From positions 48,520,001-48,584,000 of the forward strand of contig NC_090986.1 of assembly GCF_041146395.1 (NCBI RefSeq): a stretch of 64,000 nucleotides of DNA. Direction: 5' to 3'. Shown one piece after another: positions 48,013 to 58,849 of this stretch (position 1 is its first letter; every line of letters begins with the position of its first letter). The stretch comes from Eulemur rufifrons. Lineage: Eukaryota > Chordata > Mammalia > Primates > Lemuridae. The notes below the pieces were generated by a model. The model did not search any database. It saw only the letters and a program-made list of their open reading frames with translations, and had not been told where the DNA came from. The position numbers and the translations under genes were made by a program.

Positions 48013-49339
48013 GTCTGGAGTTTGAACAAAATATTCACATTGGTCACAATTAAAATACTCTAATGAAAAGAGTCAGGGTCATGACATATATTTAATAGAT
48101 TTATTCATACTCTTTTTCATTATAAATGCATGCTGCTTTATTAAATTTTTATAAAGTTTTCCTTACACTAACATTCAGGGGGAAAATTAGCAAGAAATCT
48201 AACATCATGAAAGTGGGGGAAGAGGGATGACCCCATTTAACAATCTCAAGCACATACAATACAAAAAATGCCAAACATTGTGATACTCACTACTTCTAAT
48301 ACTGGTCTCCAAAACATTGGTGTTTTCACCAAAGTGGTGAGAAAAATTTAATCTGATTCTGGTTATCCACGTTTGTTTTCAATTTGCCTTTCAGTAATGA
48401 AAATATTGTTATTTTTTGAATAAGTTTGATGTCAAATTTCCTATGAAAAGGATAATAGCTAATAGGTAAACTTTTCAGAAAAAAGACCCTAAATCTCTTT
48501 TATACAAACCAATATATATACTTATATATATCTATATTTATATTCATTTGTATATATACTTATATTATTTTTCTCAGAATTTTTCCAAGACTTTCAACTG
48601 AATCTTTTGTACTTATTTTTTTTACGGATATTTTACTACCAATGACTTTCAATCCCGTTTTGATTTCTGCCGTCTGTATTTCTTTCTCTCTTCATTCCAG
48701 TTCTCTATCTTGTTTTCCCTCTGGAAGAATTTGGTGTTTTCAGGGAAAAGACATACAATTTAGTCAGGAATTATATTTATCTGATATCTTTACCCATGGT
48801 TGTTTCAGATACTTGCACACATCAAAAATGTTATGTAATCAAAAATTAAAGAATATGGAAGTATCTTTCATAGTTGCTCTTATAAATCAACTAGTATTCT
48901 TAAAGTTAATTGTAGTTAAAACACACTTTTCATATCTGAAAATTCATTTTAATCTTCCTATTAGCATAGCATTGTTTTTAGGTGATATAAGCAAAGTGCT
49001 CTAAAAAGAAACATTCCCATTATATTTTTTGCAAACTAAAGTTACCAAAACAACCAACGAATTAAAGATTTATGGCAATATACAGGCCATGCCAACTGAA
49101 TGAAGCTAGAATGAAATAAGACAAAAATGATTTAAATGAATATATCTACATGTTTGGAGAAAATGAGTTAAATGAATAAGTTAGTAGTAGTATTTCTGAG
49201 AGAAGAAAAGCTCAATACAGATGTTGAGAAAACATTTAAATTTTAAACAGGAGGGGATTGGGAGCAAGTGAAAGGATCTAAGGGGCTAATAATGTGCTTG
49301 AGCAAAGTAAAAATGTTCTCCGTGTTGGCAAATCCTAAT
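48013..49339. other. No gene recognised
   Basis: A TA-rich stretch lies at 48,510-48,572. A 120-codon plus-strand open frame (48642-49004) has no recognisable domain or splice context and is not supported as a gene. Confidence 0.45.
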
Positions 49340-49830
49340 CATTTCTTGCTGTGATAATTAATCAGACAGCTAAACACTAGCCACTCACCTGCTTCAAAAC
49401 ATAAATTTTACTTTATGTGCACAACAAATTACCTTTTCATACACACGTTTAAAAATATATACAAATTCTCCATGGGATGGGGGAGATGTTTGATAGCTGC
49501 TTTTGGTGGAAATAATTATTATTAAGATTAGCGTACTCTAGACAGACTGTTAGCATTCCTGTTTTATCTGAGCATAGCCACGTGAGGGGCACAAGGCTGT
49601 CAGTGTGTTGGTGGAAGCTCTCCCACTGTTCCCAACAGCTGCTGAAATCACAAACATTTCAATCCTATTAATTCAACATGAAAAAATCATTAGCATTGTA
49701 CTGAGGTGTTGGAACCAGCTCACTCCCGCCTGGTTGATCTCTCAAGTCAAATTAGGAAACCTCCTGCTCAGGAGCAATTTACCATTTGTGGAATAAAGCA
49801 TATTATTCTGATCACATTGTGAGATAGTGC
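49340..49830. other. Non-repetitive, balanced-composition stretch; candidate conserved element
   Basis: No transposon signature and a richer, less biased vocabulary than its surroundings. It holds several homeodomain-type TAATTA/ATTAGC words ('gataattaatcagacagct', 'aataattattattaagattagc', 'cctattaattcaac', 'aatcattagcattg') and E-box-type CAGCTG/CACGTG words ('agccacgtgagg', 'caacagctgctg'). Clusters like this are typical of developmental enhancers, but conservation and activity are not shown here. Confidence 0.3.
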
Positions 49831-49984
49831 TTCTCTTGTTTGCCTTATAAGCAATGAGGAATTTAACTCAAGAATGAAATTGAGTATTCGGGGTTTCAGA
49901 GAGGGAGGTTTTCTGTCACATATGAATTTTTTCAGGTATGATACTTATAAAAAATTAATAAAATGTTTAAATGAACGAGACATC

Positions 49985-50222
49985 AACAACAATAATAATA
50001 CTTAACAGTTATTTAATCTTTATTAATGCCAGGTATTATTCTAATTGTAAAGAGGTATTAACCCACTTGATCCTCACAACCTCCTTAGGAGTTTGGTACT
50101 CTTATTTCCATTCTCCAGATGAGCAAACTGAGGCACACCAAGAAAAAGTAAATTGCCTAAGGTTTTCTAGCTAAGAAGTTACGGAGACTGAGTTTGAATC
50201 CAGGCAGTCTGGCCTTGGAGTA
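49985..50222 (+). mobile_element. MIR SINE, sense, near full-length 3' part
   Basis: 'aatgccaggtattattctaattgtaaag', 'cacttgatcctcacaacctccttaggagtttggtactcttatttccattctccagatgagcaaactgaggcac', 'aagtaaattgcctaaggttttctagctaagaag' and 'tttgaatccaggcagtctggccttggagta' match MIR from core to tail. The best preserved MIR in the window. Confidence 0.95.
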
Positions 50223-51252
50223 TGTACGGGTTTTTTATGGGTGAATGTACAAATGCAAAATAAAACAAACGAAATAGAGAAAAAGTATACAAAACCTTTT
50301 CTTTCTGAGATATTTGCAAGCAATCTCATTTTATTCCTGGAGGTGAGGAAACAGTCAGTAAATGCCAGAACTGATACAAATTTGAGATGTCAGATTTATG
50401 AAAGTCAATATGTCAGTGGACCAACTGGGACTAGAAGCCATATTTCCTTTCAGTCTAAAACTGTGTCCATGTTTACCCTGGAAGAATAACACATTGAGTA
50501 TAACCATGATTTTTTTATACTTTGATTTTTTTTCTCATATTTGTGTTGGGTATAATAAGGAGAATGGGGGGACAATATAATATATATTTGCCCTATTATA
50601 TAGAATTTGCCTAATATACAAAATAAAATAATGACATATGACTTTCTATGTAATTAAGCAAGTACCAGAGTATATTTTCTTATGTGAACCTGTTTTGGAT
50701 GTGAAGAATGTTGGAAAGCTAACACAGACATGGTGTTTAATACAAGCCATTAGTTGTATGACTTTCATTTAGTCTTGGACTTCTCGAAAAGCAACAATTC
50801 ACTGATATCACTGAGTATCCTTTACATTAAGTCATATTTTAGATTCCAACTGCATAGTTTTAGTCATGTACTCGAGATATATAAATCGTTTATTCTTTTT
50901 TATTCATGGAATAAGGATTTTGGCTCTGTCAGGCCTAGTTAGACTTTATAGAGTCATAAATTTTCTCCTAGGAAATATCAATTGAATATAATAAAAATTG
51001 TTAATATGTACCCCAGGAATTGATGACTGTTTAAAGAATGATTTACAATTTAGGAATTTTGGAGACAAGAGCCAGAATTCTATTACACAGATGTGTAGGG
51101 CTCTCTACTTCCAGAAATGGTGTTGGGGGAGGATTTCAAATGACACATGAGTAATATGTCATTTTTGACACCTTCTGAGCAACTATTTATTGCATTTATG
51201 ACCTTTCTCACATGCCTTTTCCCTTTTGAATCTTTAAAATATTTTTTTGATG
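50223..51252. other. No gene recognised
   Basis: AT-rich. Two overlapping short frames (50241-50489, 50398-50580) are unsupported. Confidence 0.45.
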
Positions 51253-51271
51253 TGTGTGTGTGTGTGTGTGG
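51253..51271. repeat. (GT)n microsatellite
   Basis: Nine GT units. Confidence 0.9.
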
Positions 51272-51284
51272 AACATGTCTATTT

Positions 51285-51410
51285 TTCCCAGTAGACTTTA
51301 AAACACTTTGAGAGCAGGCACTATGTCTTATACATCCTTAAGTTATATCTCATCACCTTACATCTTTTTGTTTTCTCACAAAAGTTTTTTTATTCATTCA
51401 TTCATTAATT
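51285..51410 (+). mobile_element. L2 3' end fragment, sense
   Basis: 'agtagactttaaaacactttgagagcaggcactatgtcttatacatcc' matches the L2 block CTAGACTGTAAGCTCCTTGAGGGCAGGGACTATGTCTTATT. The following bases are decayed and end in ATTC repeats. Confidence 0.65.
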
Positions 51411-51411
51411 T

Positions 51412-51705
51412 TAAAATTGTTTTTAATTTTTCACTTTAGTTTTTCATTGACAAAAATGTATATATGTATGGTATACAACATGGTGTTTTGAAGTATGTAT
51501 AAGTTGTGTAATGGCTTGATTAAGCTAATTATCGTAAGCATTACTTCACTTATTTTTTGTAGTGAGAACACTTAAAATTTCTCTTAGAAATTTTCACTTA
51601 TACAAAACATGTTATTAACTATATTCACCATATTATACATTGATCTCTTGAACTTATTCCTCCTGTCTCAGTGAAATTTTATATCCTTTGATTAATCTCT
51701 CCCCA
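51412..51705 (-). mobile_element. LINE-1 3' UTR end, antisense
   Basis: 'tttttcattgacaaaaatgtatatatgtatggtatacaacatggtgttttgaag', 'attatcgtaagcattacttcacttattttttgtagtgagaacacttaaaattt', 'ttattaactatattcaccatattatacattgatctcttgaacttattcctcctgtctcagtg' are the reverse complement of a primate-age L1 3' UTR. Confidence 0.9.
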
Positions 51706-52424
51706 ATTTTTAGTTTAAATTAATTCAATCTGTTTAAGACAATAAAAGAAAGTAATAAATAAGATCTATTGTATTATTTAATCCTGAGAGATAACCTATT
51801 ATGACTTTTGCAAATTTTTGGGTTTTCTTTCAAGTTATGCCTGTATCATCATGAAGATTCGATATTCCTGATACATAGGTTCTTCTCAAGCACTTAGCAT
51901 ATTTTCCTCAAATGAAACATTGTCCATTTCACATATCCCTTCCTTACCAACCGCTATTGATCTCCTTGACAATAACTTGGTCATTATTGTAAGGTGACAG
52001 AATTTAAGATGGTGATCATAGACATGCGTTTTGGAGAATTTGTGAACTTCTGAAATTGATGGCAGTAGTGTGTGTAGCTCAGTTTTGGGGCAGAACACCG
52101 ACAGCTTTTCATTAGGTCCTAAAATAGATACCTGAGGAGAAAAAGCTTCAGGAACCACCCATCCATGCATAAGGACTGTACAACTGTGTGCAGGCTAATC
52201 TTATCCATCTTGAATCAGTACGCTAATGGAGTAGTCAGAAACCAGACAAAAACAAACCAAATGCAAGCAGTCGTGTTTTTGTATGAAAAATAGAAATAAA
52301 GGAAAAAGAAAGATATATGTCAACTTAGTACAACCTTTCTAAAACAATTATTATTTTGTGAAAGAATACAAAATAAAAATTATTACATGTTTTCGTTAAA
52401 AGTATTTGTTAATTCCATATCATT
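51706..52424. other. No gene recognised
   Basis: A 94-codon minus-strand frame (51886-52170) has no recognisable domain. Nothing named. Confidence 0.45.
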
Positions 52425-52560
52425 TTTGTGTTCATTTTATGCAAGGTACTACCCTGGGTCTTATGTGAGATAGAAAAATATAGCCACCCTGGTTTTTCCT
52501 CTCATGAACTTGTATTTTATATGGCTTTATAAGTAAGACAAATGATCCTAAAAAGTTATT
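52425..52560 (-). mobile_element. L2 3' end fragment (antisense)
   Basis: 'attttatgcaaggtactaccctgggtcttatgtgagatagaaaaatatagccaccctggtttttcctctcatgaacttgtattttatatggc' mirrors the antisense L2 tail (…GTGCCAGGCACTGTGCTAGGC…CCCTGCCCTCATGGAGCTTACATTCTAG). Diverged. Confidence 0.55.
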
Positions 52561-52761
52561 AGATAAAGAAGGTTGCAGTTAAGGATAGAATGAGGGGGAA
52601 GATCTCTGGTAGATTAAGTCGTCAGTTATGTCTTTCTGAAGAGAGCTCGTTTCCGCATGACAGATTGGATTCGGATAAGTGTAAAGGAAGTTTATTTTCC
52701 AGAAATGTGAACTCCATGAGCTTACACAGAAATGAAACTCTTCTAAGAATCTTGAAGATTG

Positions 52762-52821
52762 GAAAAAAAAAAAAAACAACAACAAACAAACAAACAAAAA
52801 AAAAACAAAAAAAAAAAAACC
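52762..52821. repeat. A-rich (AAAC)n simple repeat
   Basis: Poly(A) interrupted by AACAACAAAC units. The open frames on both strands here come from this repeat. Confidence 0.9.
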
Positions 52822-52959
52822 AGACCTCCCTATTCCTATTATGTGATTCATGCTTGGGGCCACTGTAAAATTTTGTAGTGACCATTTTTCAATGTCTGAA
52901 CAAGCATTTATACTGCCACTTAGGTATTACCCTGAAAACTTTGCTTTTAAATAGAAAGC

Positions 52960-53353
52960 TGTATTAATTTGCTGTGCTGCCATAATAAAATACCACTATA
53001 AGAAAATTAAAAATAAGACTGTGTGGCTTAAAAAGTAAAAATTTATTTTCTCATAGTTCTTGAGACCAGAAGTCCAGGATCAAGAATTTGGCTTCTCCTG
53101 AGGCCTCTCTCCTTGGCTTGCAGGTGGCCACCTTCTCGCTGTGTCCTCACATTCTCTTTCTCCAGTGCATATGCCTGCCTGCTGTCTCCCTGTGTGTCCT
53201 AAATGCACCTTCTTATAGATCCCAGATTGGAATAGGACACAGCCTTATAGTATCATCTGAATGGCCATATAGCCAACTATAGTCACATTCAGAGATACTG
53301 AGGATTAGGACTCCAACATATGAATTTTGGGAGATACAGTTCAGCCCATAACA
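52960..53353 (-). mobile_element. MLT1-type MaLR LTR, antisense
   Basis: Starts TGTATTAATTTGCTGTGCTG and ends …GCCCATAACA. In between are 'ccataataaaataccac', 'gtgtggcttaaaaag', 'aaatttattttctcatagttcttgag', 'gaagtccaggatcaag', 'ctgaggcctctctccttggcttgcaggtggccaccttctc', 'cactatagtcacattcagagatactgaggattaggactccaacatatgaattttggg' in the known antisense MLT1 order. TG/CA termini are present. Flanking bases do not give a convincing 5 bp duplication. Solo LTR. Confidence 0.93.
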
Positions 53354-53499
53354 AAGACCAAAGTTCAGGCATAAAAAAATAAATATTATAAACACATTAA
53401 ACTATCATAGTATGTTGTATCTAATTAATAGGTAATACAAGACACATGCATCAAAATTTTAAGATAGTCAACTAATTTTTATTTAATAAGTACAATACA

Positions 53500-53660
53500 C
53501 CAAAAGTTGGACTAAATATTTTCAGATATATTGCATCATATTTAATCTTTAAAATTACTGCACATGAAGATAAGACCAGATTCATAGTGACCGATCTCAG
53601 ATTCAATCTCATGCAATTTTGACCCCCAATTTATTGTGTTTTCTACCACAGCTTCCCTCA
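53500..53660 (+). mobile_element. MIR SINE, sense, diverged
   Basis: 'ggactaaatattttcagatatattgcatcatatttaatctttaaaattactgcacatgaag…ctcagattcaatctcatgcaattttgacccc…tgttttctaccacagcttccctc' follows the MIR order (TTTAATCCTC…GAACCC…CTCTTAACCACTATGCTACACTGCC) with a gap over the GAGGAAACTGAGGC part. Confidence 0.6.
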
Positions 53661-54264
53661 TACCTAGAATATTTCCTATATGTGCCTATACTAGAATATT
53701 TGTACTTCTATTAAATTTACTTTACCTGAGCCCTACATGTTTTCTATACATATACAGTTATATAGACATCTCAGTGGGGGTAAATGCACATGATACAGTA
53801 TATTTTTAGCTTATGAGATATTTTCTGATGTCTCACAAAGCCTCTATTTTATTAGTTTGAAACCTCTCCCTATTTTAAAAGAATGAGCTTTATTTATACA
53901 AGATTTTGCAAGTGTTTGATAGTTAAACTTTACATTATATTTTGGAGCATCTTGGCAGTATGTTGTGTCAAACGAAGGTGGTGGAATATGCCTGAGATTT
54001 CTCAGCTGCCCTAATTAGCTGATATTCTTTTGAAACTCTGAAAAGTCAATAGCACAATCTGTTGTAGATATAATTTTGCAGTGAACAACTATCTAATATC
54101 TTGGGGTCACAAAAAGTAACTAGTACTCTATTCATTTGGCTAAATAAGCTATTTCTTGTATTTTATCTAATCATATTAATGAAAATTTACATACTGTTTT
54201 AGCCTTAAGATATTTCAGCCTTAATCAACTCAGCCTTAAAATAAGTTTGGGAGCTATGATAACA
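53661..54264. other. No gene recognised
   Basis: AT-rich with no identifiable element. Confidence 0.45.
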
Positions 54265-54482
54265 AGGAGAGTAGTTCTGAGCATGGGATTTATAAAGGAA
54301 CTGGTTTTGAATTTTGGCTTAACCATACATTAAAAGTAATGCAAGTTAGTTGTTTCTCTTCCTCTTTGAAAATAGAGATAAAAATATGTATGTCACAGCC
54401 TGATATGATAAACCAAATATAATAATACGTGTGCAGTGCCTAGCATATAGTTAGTGTTCAATGCATAGAGCTGCTATTTATT
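54265..54482 (-). mobile_element. MIR SINE, antisense
   Basis: 'gagtagttctgagcatggg', 'ggttttgaattttggctt', 'agttgtttctcttcctctttgaaaatagagataaaa', 'cacagcctgatatgata', 'cagtgcctagcatatagttagtgttcaatgcatagagctgctatt' match reverse-complemented MIR over almost its whole length. Confidence 0.85.
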
Positions 54483-54569
54483 TTTACCAGATAGATATTT
54501 TGATTATTTTTCAAAAATTTGCAACTAAGCAGAGGTAGACATTGATTAATATTGATATCTAGTATAGAA
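54483..54569. other. No feature
   Basis: Short unassigned gap between the MIR and the LTR-like element. Confidence 0.4.
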
Positions 54570-55265
54570 AACTTGTATGCTAAAGATTGACAGTTGGGTG
54601 TTACTCAGAGTTAGCCAAACTGCAATGTCTGGGGGACATAGTCCCGAAGACTATCTTTACTTCTGACACCAACTGCAAGTTTGGAAGGTTCACAAGACTA
54701 CTCTTAGGTATAATAATCTACTAGTCGGTGTTACATAGAACTCAATGAAACTCACAATTACAGTTTATTACAGGGACAGGATACATTAAAAATAGCCCAA
54801 GGAAGAAATCCATAGGGCTGAATCTAGAAAGATTCCAAATGTAACACTTCCATTATCCCCAGAATTTGCTACCCCCTGGCATCACTGTGTAACAATATGG
54901 GAGGTGTACTGCCAACTGGGGAAACTCACCCAAGCTCTGCTGTCCAGAGATTTTATTGGGGCTTCATTATGTAGGCATGACTGACTGATTGATTGATTTA
55001 TTAAGTGCCCCCTTGCTTGAACTCCGTCACCAGGTCCACTTATATCATGTGACCCAAAGCCCCTATCCTATATATCACATGCTTGGTTTTCCTGGCATGA
55101 CTAGCCCATACCTTAAGACTGTTGAGTGTTGGAACCCTTACCATAAGACCCAGCATAACCATTCCCTGCTGTAAATAAAGATAACCTATCAGCTATGGTG
55201 GGATTACCTCCCTGAAGCCAACAGAAAAGTCCAGACCTCTTTATAGGCAAAGCCAAATTGCTAAC
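54570..55265 (-). mobile_element. ERVL-like LTR, antisense (MER21-like, tentative)
   Basis: Landmarks are 'acagtttattacagggacaggatac', 'agaaatccatagggctgaatctag', 'tggcatcactgtgtaacaat', 'tgtactgccaactggggaaactcacccaagctctgctgtccagagattttattggggcttcattatgtaggcatgactgactgattgattg' and 'cacttatatcatgtgacccaaagcccc'. These follow, in antisense, a mammalian ERVL-class LTR that I remember as MER21-like. The 'tttattaca' stretch is then the polyadenylation region. The ends are not sharply defined and no target duplication is seen. Confidence 0.6.
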
Positions 55266-56872
55266 TATACAGGTATATTGCCTGAATACAGATAGATTAA
55301 TGTGTTTTGTATTGGTTGCATTGTTATTTTATAAGAACTCAGTAAGGTGATTGATAAAGGACTGTGATGTAGGAACATAAATAAAAATTGTTGCTATTTT
55401 TGTGAAAATTAAGTATAATTTTTCGGTAGTCAATGTTAATATTGTAGAAACCTTCAAGGTGAATTGTATCAGCCTTATAGCCTTCAGAGTGCTAATGCTG
55501 TAAAAAAAAAAAAAAAGGCTACTTTTATATATTTTTCTATATCTAAAAATGTAATTAATCATAAAACTACTATACCTGTAAAGGTTAGAACACCACGTAT
55601 CTACATGGATTTTCCAGAGAAATTTATTGAGATCTGTATAGAGAATTGATCTACATTATTGTTAATTTGTAGCACATGAGCGTATATTCAAATTAGGGAA
55701 TGAATTCTTGTCATCAGGTTTATACATTGTGTGTTTTCAGTTACAAGATTAATAAATTTATCCATCAAAAATGATTAGTGTAGAGGAAGGTGATCTAAAT
55801 AATTAACTAAAAGTGATGGAGTAGCACTTTTTAAAATTTAAAAATGTGAAAGGAATAATTTGTGGCTGCACCTAATAGAACTTTAAGAAGTTTTAAAGTT
55901 TCTGTCCTATTGATGTCATAGTTAAAGAGACATTGTGAAAAATGGAAATATCCTGAAGAAAATAATTATGTAAATGAAAACATTCCCTGATGACTAAGTT
56001 CATAAAATTATATACAGAGGGTTTTCAAGGTGATTCAAGGCCTCAGAGCCAGATCTCAAATCTATGTAGCGTCATGGTCTATATCACAGCCTATAAATCT
56101 TTTATTTGTTTTCTCAGCGGTGTGATCAACACCTGTTACTGTTAAAATATATAATTTAGTAAATTGTAAACATATATGCTTAATTTATAAATTTCCATTT
56201 TGGTATGAAATATAGTAGAGTTATAGATGTGCATATGAATGAATATATCTGTGTGTGTGTGTGTGCGTGTGTGTATGTCCAAGTTGGAATGAAGAGAGCT
56301 GCAATAACTAAGTAGGTAAGATGCCAACAGTTATTATCTGTCACAAAGTTTCTCTCAAAGATCACATTTGGGGGAAGATTTTGAAGTTATCGGACAATTA
56401 AAAATCTTAGCAGTCTAATTTTCATGTATTTTTCCATCTGCAAGAAAAAAAAATGCTAGCTTTTTAAATGAGCCTAAGTTCTAGAACTCAATTAGTTCTG
56501 TATTAACATAATTTATGTAATTAGGCAATTTAGTGGAAATAAATCATCAATTCTTACTCAGGTAGGAAAAGGAAACAAAGCAATGGAAATATTTGGTAGA
56601 TATTTAGGATTTGGAAGTTTGGCTTTGAAAACATTGGAAAATAATTTTTAATTTTTGGAATGTTAAATTGGTTTCTCTCTGGGATGGTGATTTTTTTTTA
56701 TTTTACCTCAAATAGAAGCTAATAATTGAATAACTATAAATTATTTTCCAAATTTCGCAAGGCTCACATGGACACATGTAGATATTACTTGACCCAGGTC
56801 AATATAGACATTAAATTTTGTATTTCATCAGAGATGATAGTAGTATGTTGACTTTAAAAATAGTATTTGATA
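55266..56872. other. No gene recognised
   Basis: A (GT)n tract lies at 56,250-56,277 and a poly(A) run at 55,501-55,517. The rest is unassigned AT-rich DNA. Confidence 0.45.
56250..56277. repeat. (GT)n microsatellite
   Basis: GTGTGTGTGTGTGTGCGTGTGTGTAT, about 12 units with one C interruption. Confidence 0.9.
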
Positions 56873-57102
56873 GCACAGTAAATAAATTATAGTTGACAAT
56901 AATTTATTGTATATTTCAAAATAACTGGAGGAGATTTGTAATTTCCCAACACAAATAAAAGGTAAATGTTTGAAGTGATGGATATCCCAATAACCCTGAA
57001 TTGATCATTACACATTGTACAAAGCTATCAAAATATCACGTGTTCCCCCAATATATGTACAACTATTATATATCAATTAATTTTTTTAAAAATAAAAACT
57101 TA
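56873..57102 (+). mobile_element. LINE-1 (L1M type) 3' end, sense
   Basis: 'attatagttgacaataatttattgtatatttcaaaataactggaggag', 'aaaggtaaatgtttgaagtgatggatatcccaataaccctgaattgatcattacacattgtac' and 'tatcaaaatatcacgtgttcccccaatatatgtacaactattatatatcaatt' are a textbook L1M 3' UTR, ending in an A-rich tail. Confidence 0.93.
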
Positions 57103-58199
57103 AAGTATTAGTGCATATAAAACTAAAGATCACATTTTGTTGTGAAATCAAAAGCATATCTTGAATATAAGAAAGAAAATACATGAAAAAAATTATCTTT
57201 TTAAAAAATGTATTTTTAACTTTTCAAAGCAAATGTACTATTTCTTATAGTTCTCCACATATGGTGACATTCTTATATTTCACAAAAAATAACAAAGTGG
57301 CATCAAATGTTTTAAGAAATATGGCAGGATCTATTTGTAATGATATAGTATACCAATTTTGTTTAATATTGATACAAAATATTTCAAGCTGTGTTTTAAA
57401 GAAAGGTATGAAAGACAAATCTGTTGATAAATAGGACATATAATTTAATATTATGATAATACTAGTTTGGGTTTGAGATATGGTATTTATAATATTTCTC
57501 CTCTGACTTATTTTGGGTTTCAGTGCTGTGAATTATTGAAACTTGATTCATTTATGAGATATGTTTATCTCAATTCAGTTCAAAGTGAATTTCCTTTTCC
57601 TTTCCATGTAAGAGCTCATATTGAATGTTGAGTTCAGTGGGACTATAATGCATCATACTGTGGCTTGGGAAATATATTTATAAACGTAATAATGTACAGA
57701 TAATTTTCATTTCTATTTCATGGGAAACACAAAGTTTTATTTTATTAGGCTAATGACACGATACAGAGTATTTTCTAAGCATATGATTCAAGAACTCTAT
57801 AAGCATAAGTAAAATAAAATGAGTCTAAAATCTAAAGGCTAAAAATAACCCTAAAAAGCTATCTCTTCTGTTTTCACTGGAAACAAATTGAGACACAAAT
57901 CTGATACAAAATGTCCAACTTTGATATCAATCCTATATATAACCATGATGATTGTACTGAAGAAATTCCAAAAGCTTCCTTAAGGGGTTATTTCAATTTC
58001 TAAACTTTATCATTATAAATAAATTAAACCTCTACTCAGAGTTTATTCCTCTAACTGCCACATTTCCTCTTCCACAGACTTGAGAAATAATCTCCCATTC
58101 TCTCTGTATAATTCCTTCCTAAATCTACAGATTTTTATTCAGTCACATTTAACCATCCCCTTGTGGAGTTCCATTTGTTTATTCTTTGAATAAAGAAGT
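57103..58199. other. No gene recognised
   Basis: AT-rich. Overlapping short open frames on both strands at 57183-57439 are unsupported. Confidence 0.45.
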
Positions 58200-58440
58200 A
58201 CACATTCTAAGTCCACCCATTACGTTAGTAACTATTTGAGTTGTGAGATATTCAATGAGATGATACAGATGTAGGCATATGCTCTTGTCCTCATGGAGCT
58301 TAGTGGTTAATAATTGTAAAATGATACAATTGTTACTGTGATGACTGGTGCATGGAGGTTTATATTCAAAGAATCCAGCTCAAAACAAAGGAAGGTAATG
58401 TTTTCTAGAGGAACAAATGCTTAGGCTGAGATCTGTAAAC
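58200..58440 (-). mobile_element. L2 3' region fragment (antisense)
   Basis: 'tgatacagatgtaggcatatgctcttgtcctcatggagcttagtggttaataattg', 'attgttactgtgatgactggtgcatggagg' and 'ggaggtaatgttttctagaggaacaaatgcttaggctgagatctg'-like text follow antisense L2 (GATACA…CCCTCATGGAGCTTACA…GATAAGTGCTATGG…GACATTTGAGC…GACCTGAAGG). Confidence 0.65.
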
Positions 58441-58849
58441 TGTGTACTAGTTCATTAGATTAAAAGAAGCAGCAAAATATTTCTAAGATTGTTGACTAAG
58501 TTTTCTCGCAGACACGCAGTTGAAGTTTAAAATAACAATTGATTAAGTTATAAAATTTGCAAATGTGCTATGAAAAGATATAAAATATTTTTAAATGATA
58601 CGAAGGCTTCTCAATATCTCTAGTTTTAAAGGTAAAGTAGAAATAAAAAAAGGAAAATAAAGATTCCAAGGTGTGAAAAACATGAATGTATATATAAGAT
58701 ATTGTCAGTAGAATTACATAATCAAATCATTCAAATTTTGTTGAATATATAGAAAACAATTTCTCCATGAAAGAAGTATAATGGAGCAATAGGCCTATTG
58801 TAGATGGTAAACTATGATAAAAAATGAAATGAATGCAAAATAAAGGTAT
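58441..58849. other. No gene recognised
   Basis: AT-rich spacer between two L2 pieces; possibly unrelated DNA separating two insertions. Confidence 0.4.

Noticed and set aside
48642..49004. 120-codon plus-strand open frame
   Set aside because: No domain and unremarkable codon use, with AT-rich flanks and no gene structure.
51886..52170. 94-codon minus-strand frame without low complexity
   Set aside because: No family recognised and no initiation or splice context. Kept out for lack of support; a protein search would decide.
52579..52885. Overlapping open frames on both strands, hydrophobic on minus strand
   Set aside because: Driven by the A-rich/AAAC repeat at 52762-52821 (poly-F/poly-K translations).
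52955..53358. Target duplication around the MLT1 LTR
   Set aside because: Flanks AAAGC and AAGAC do not align convincingly as 5-mers, so I did not claim one.
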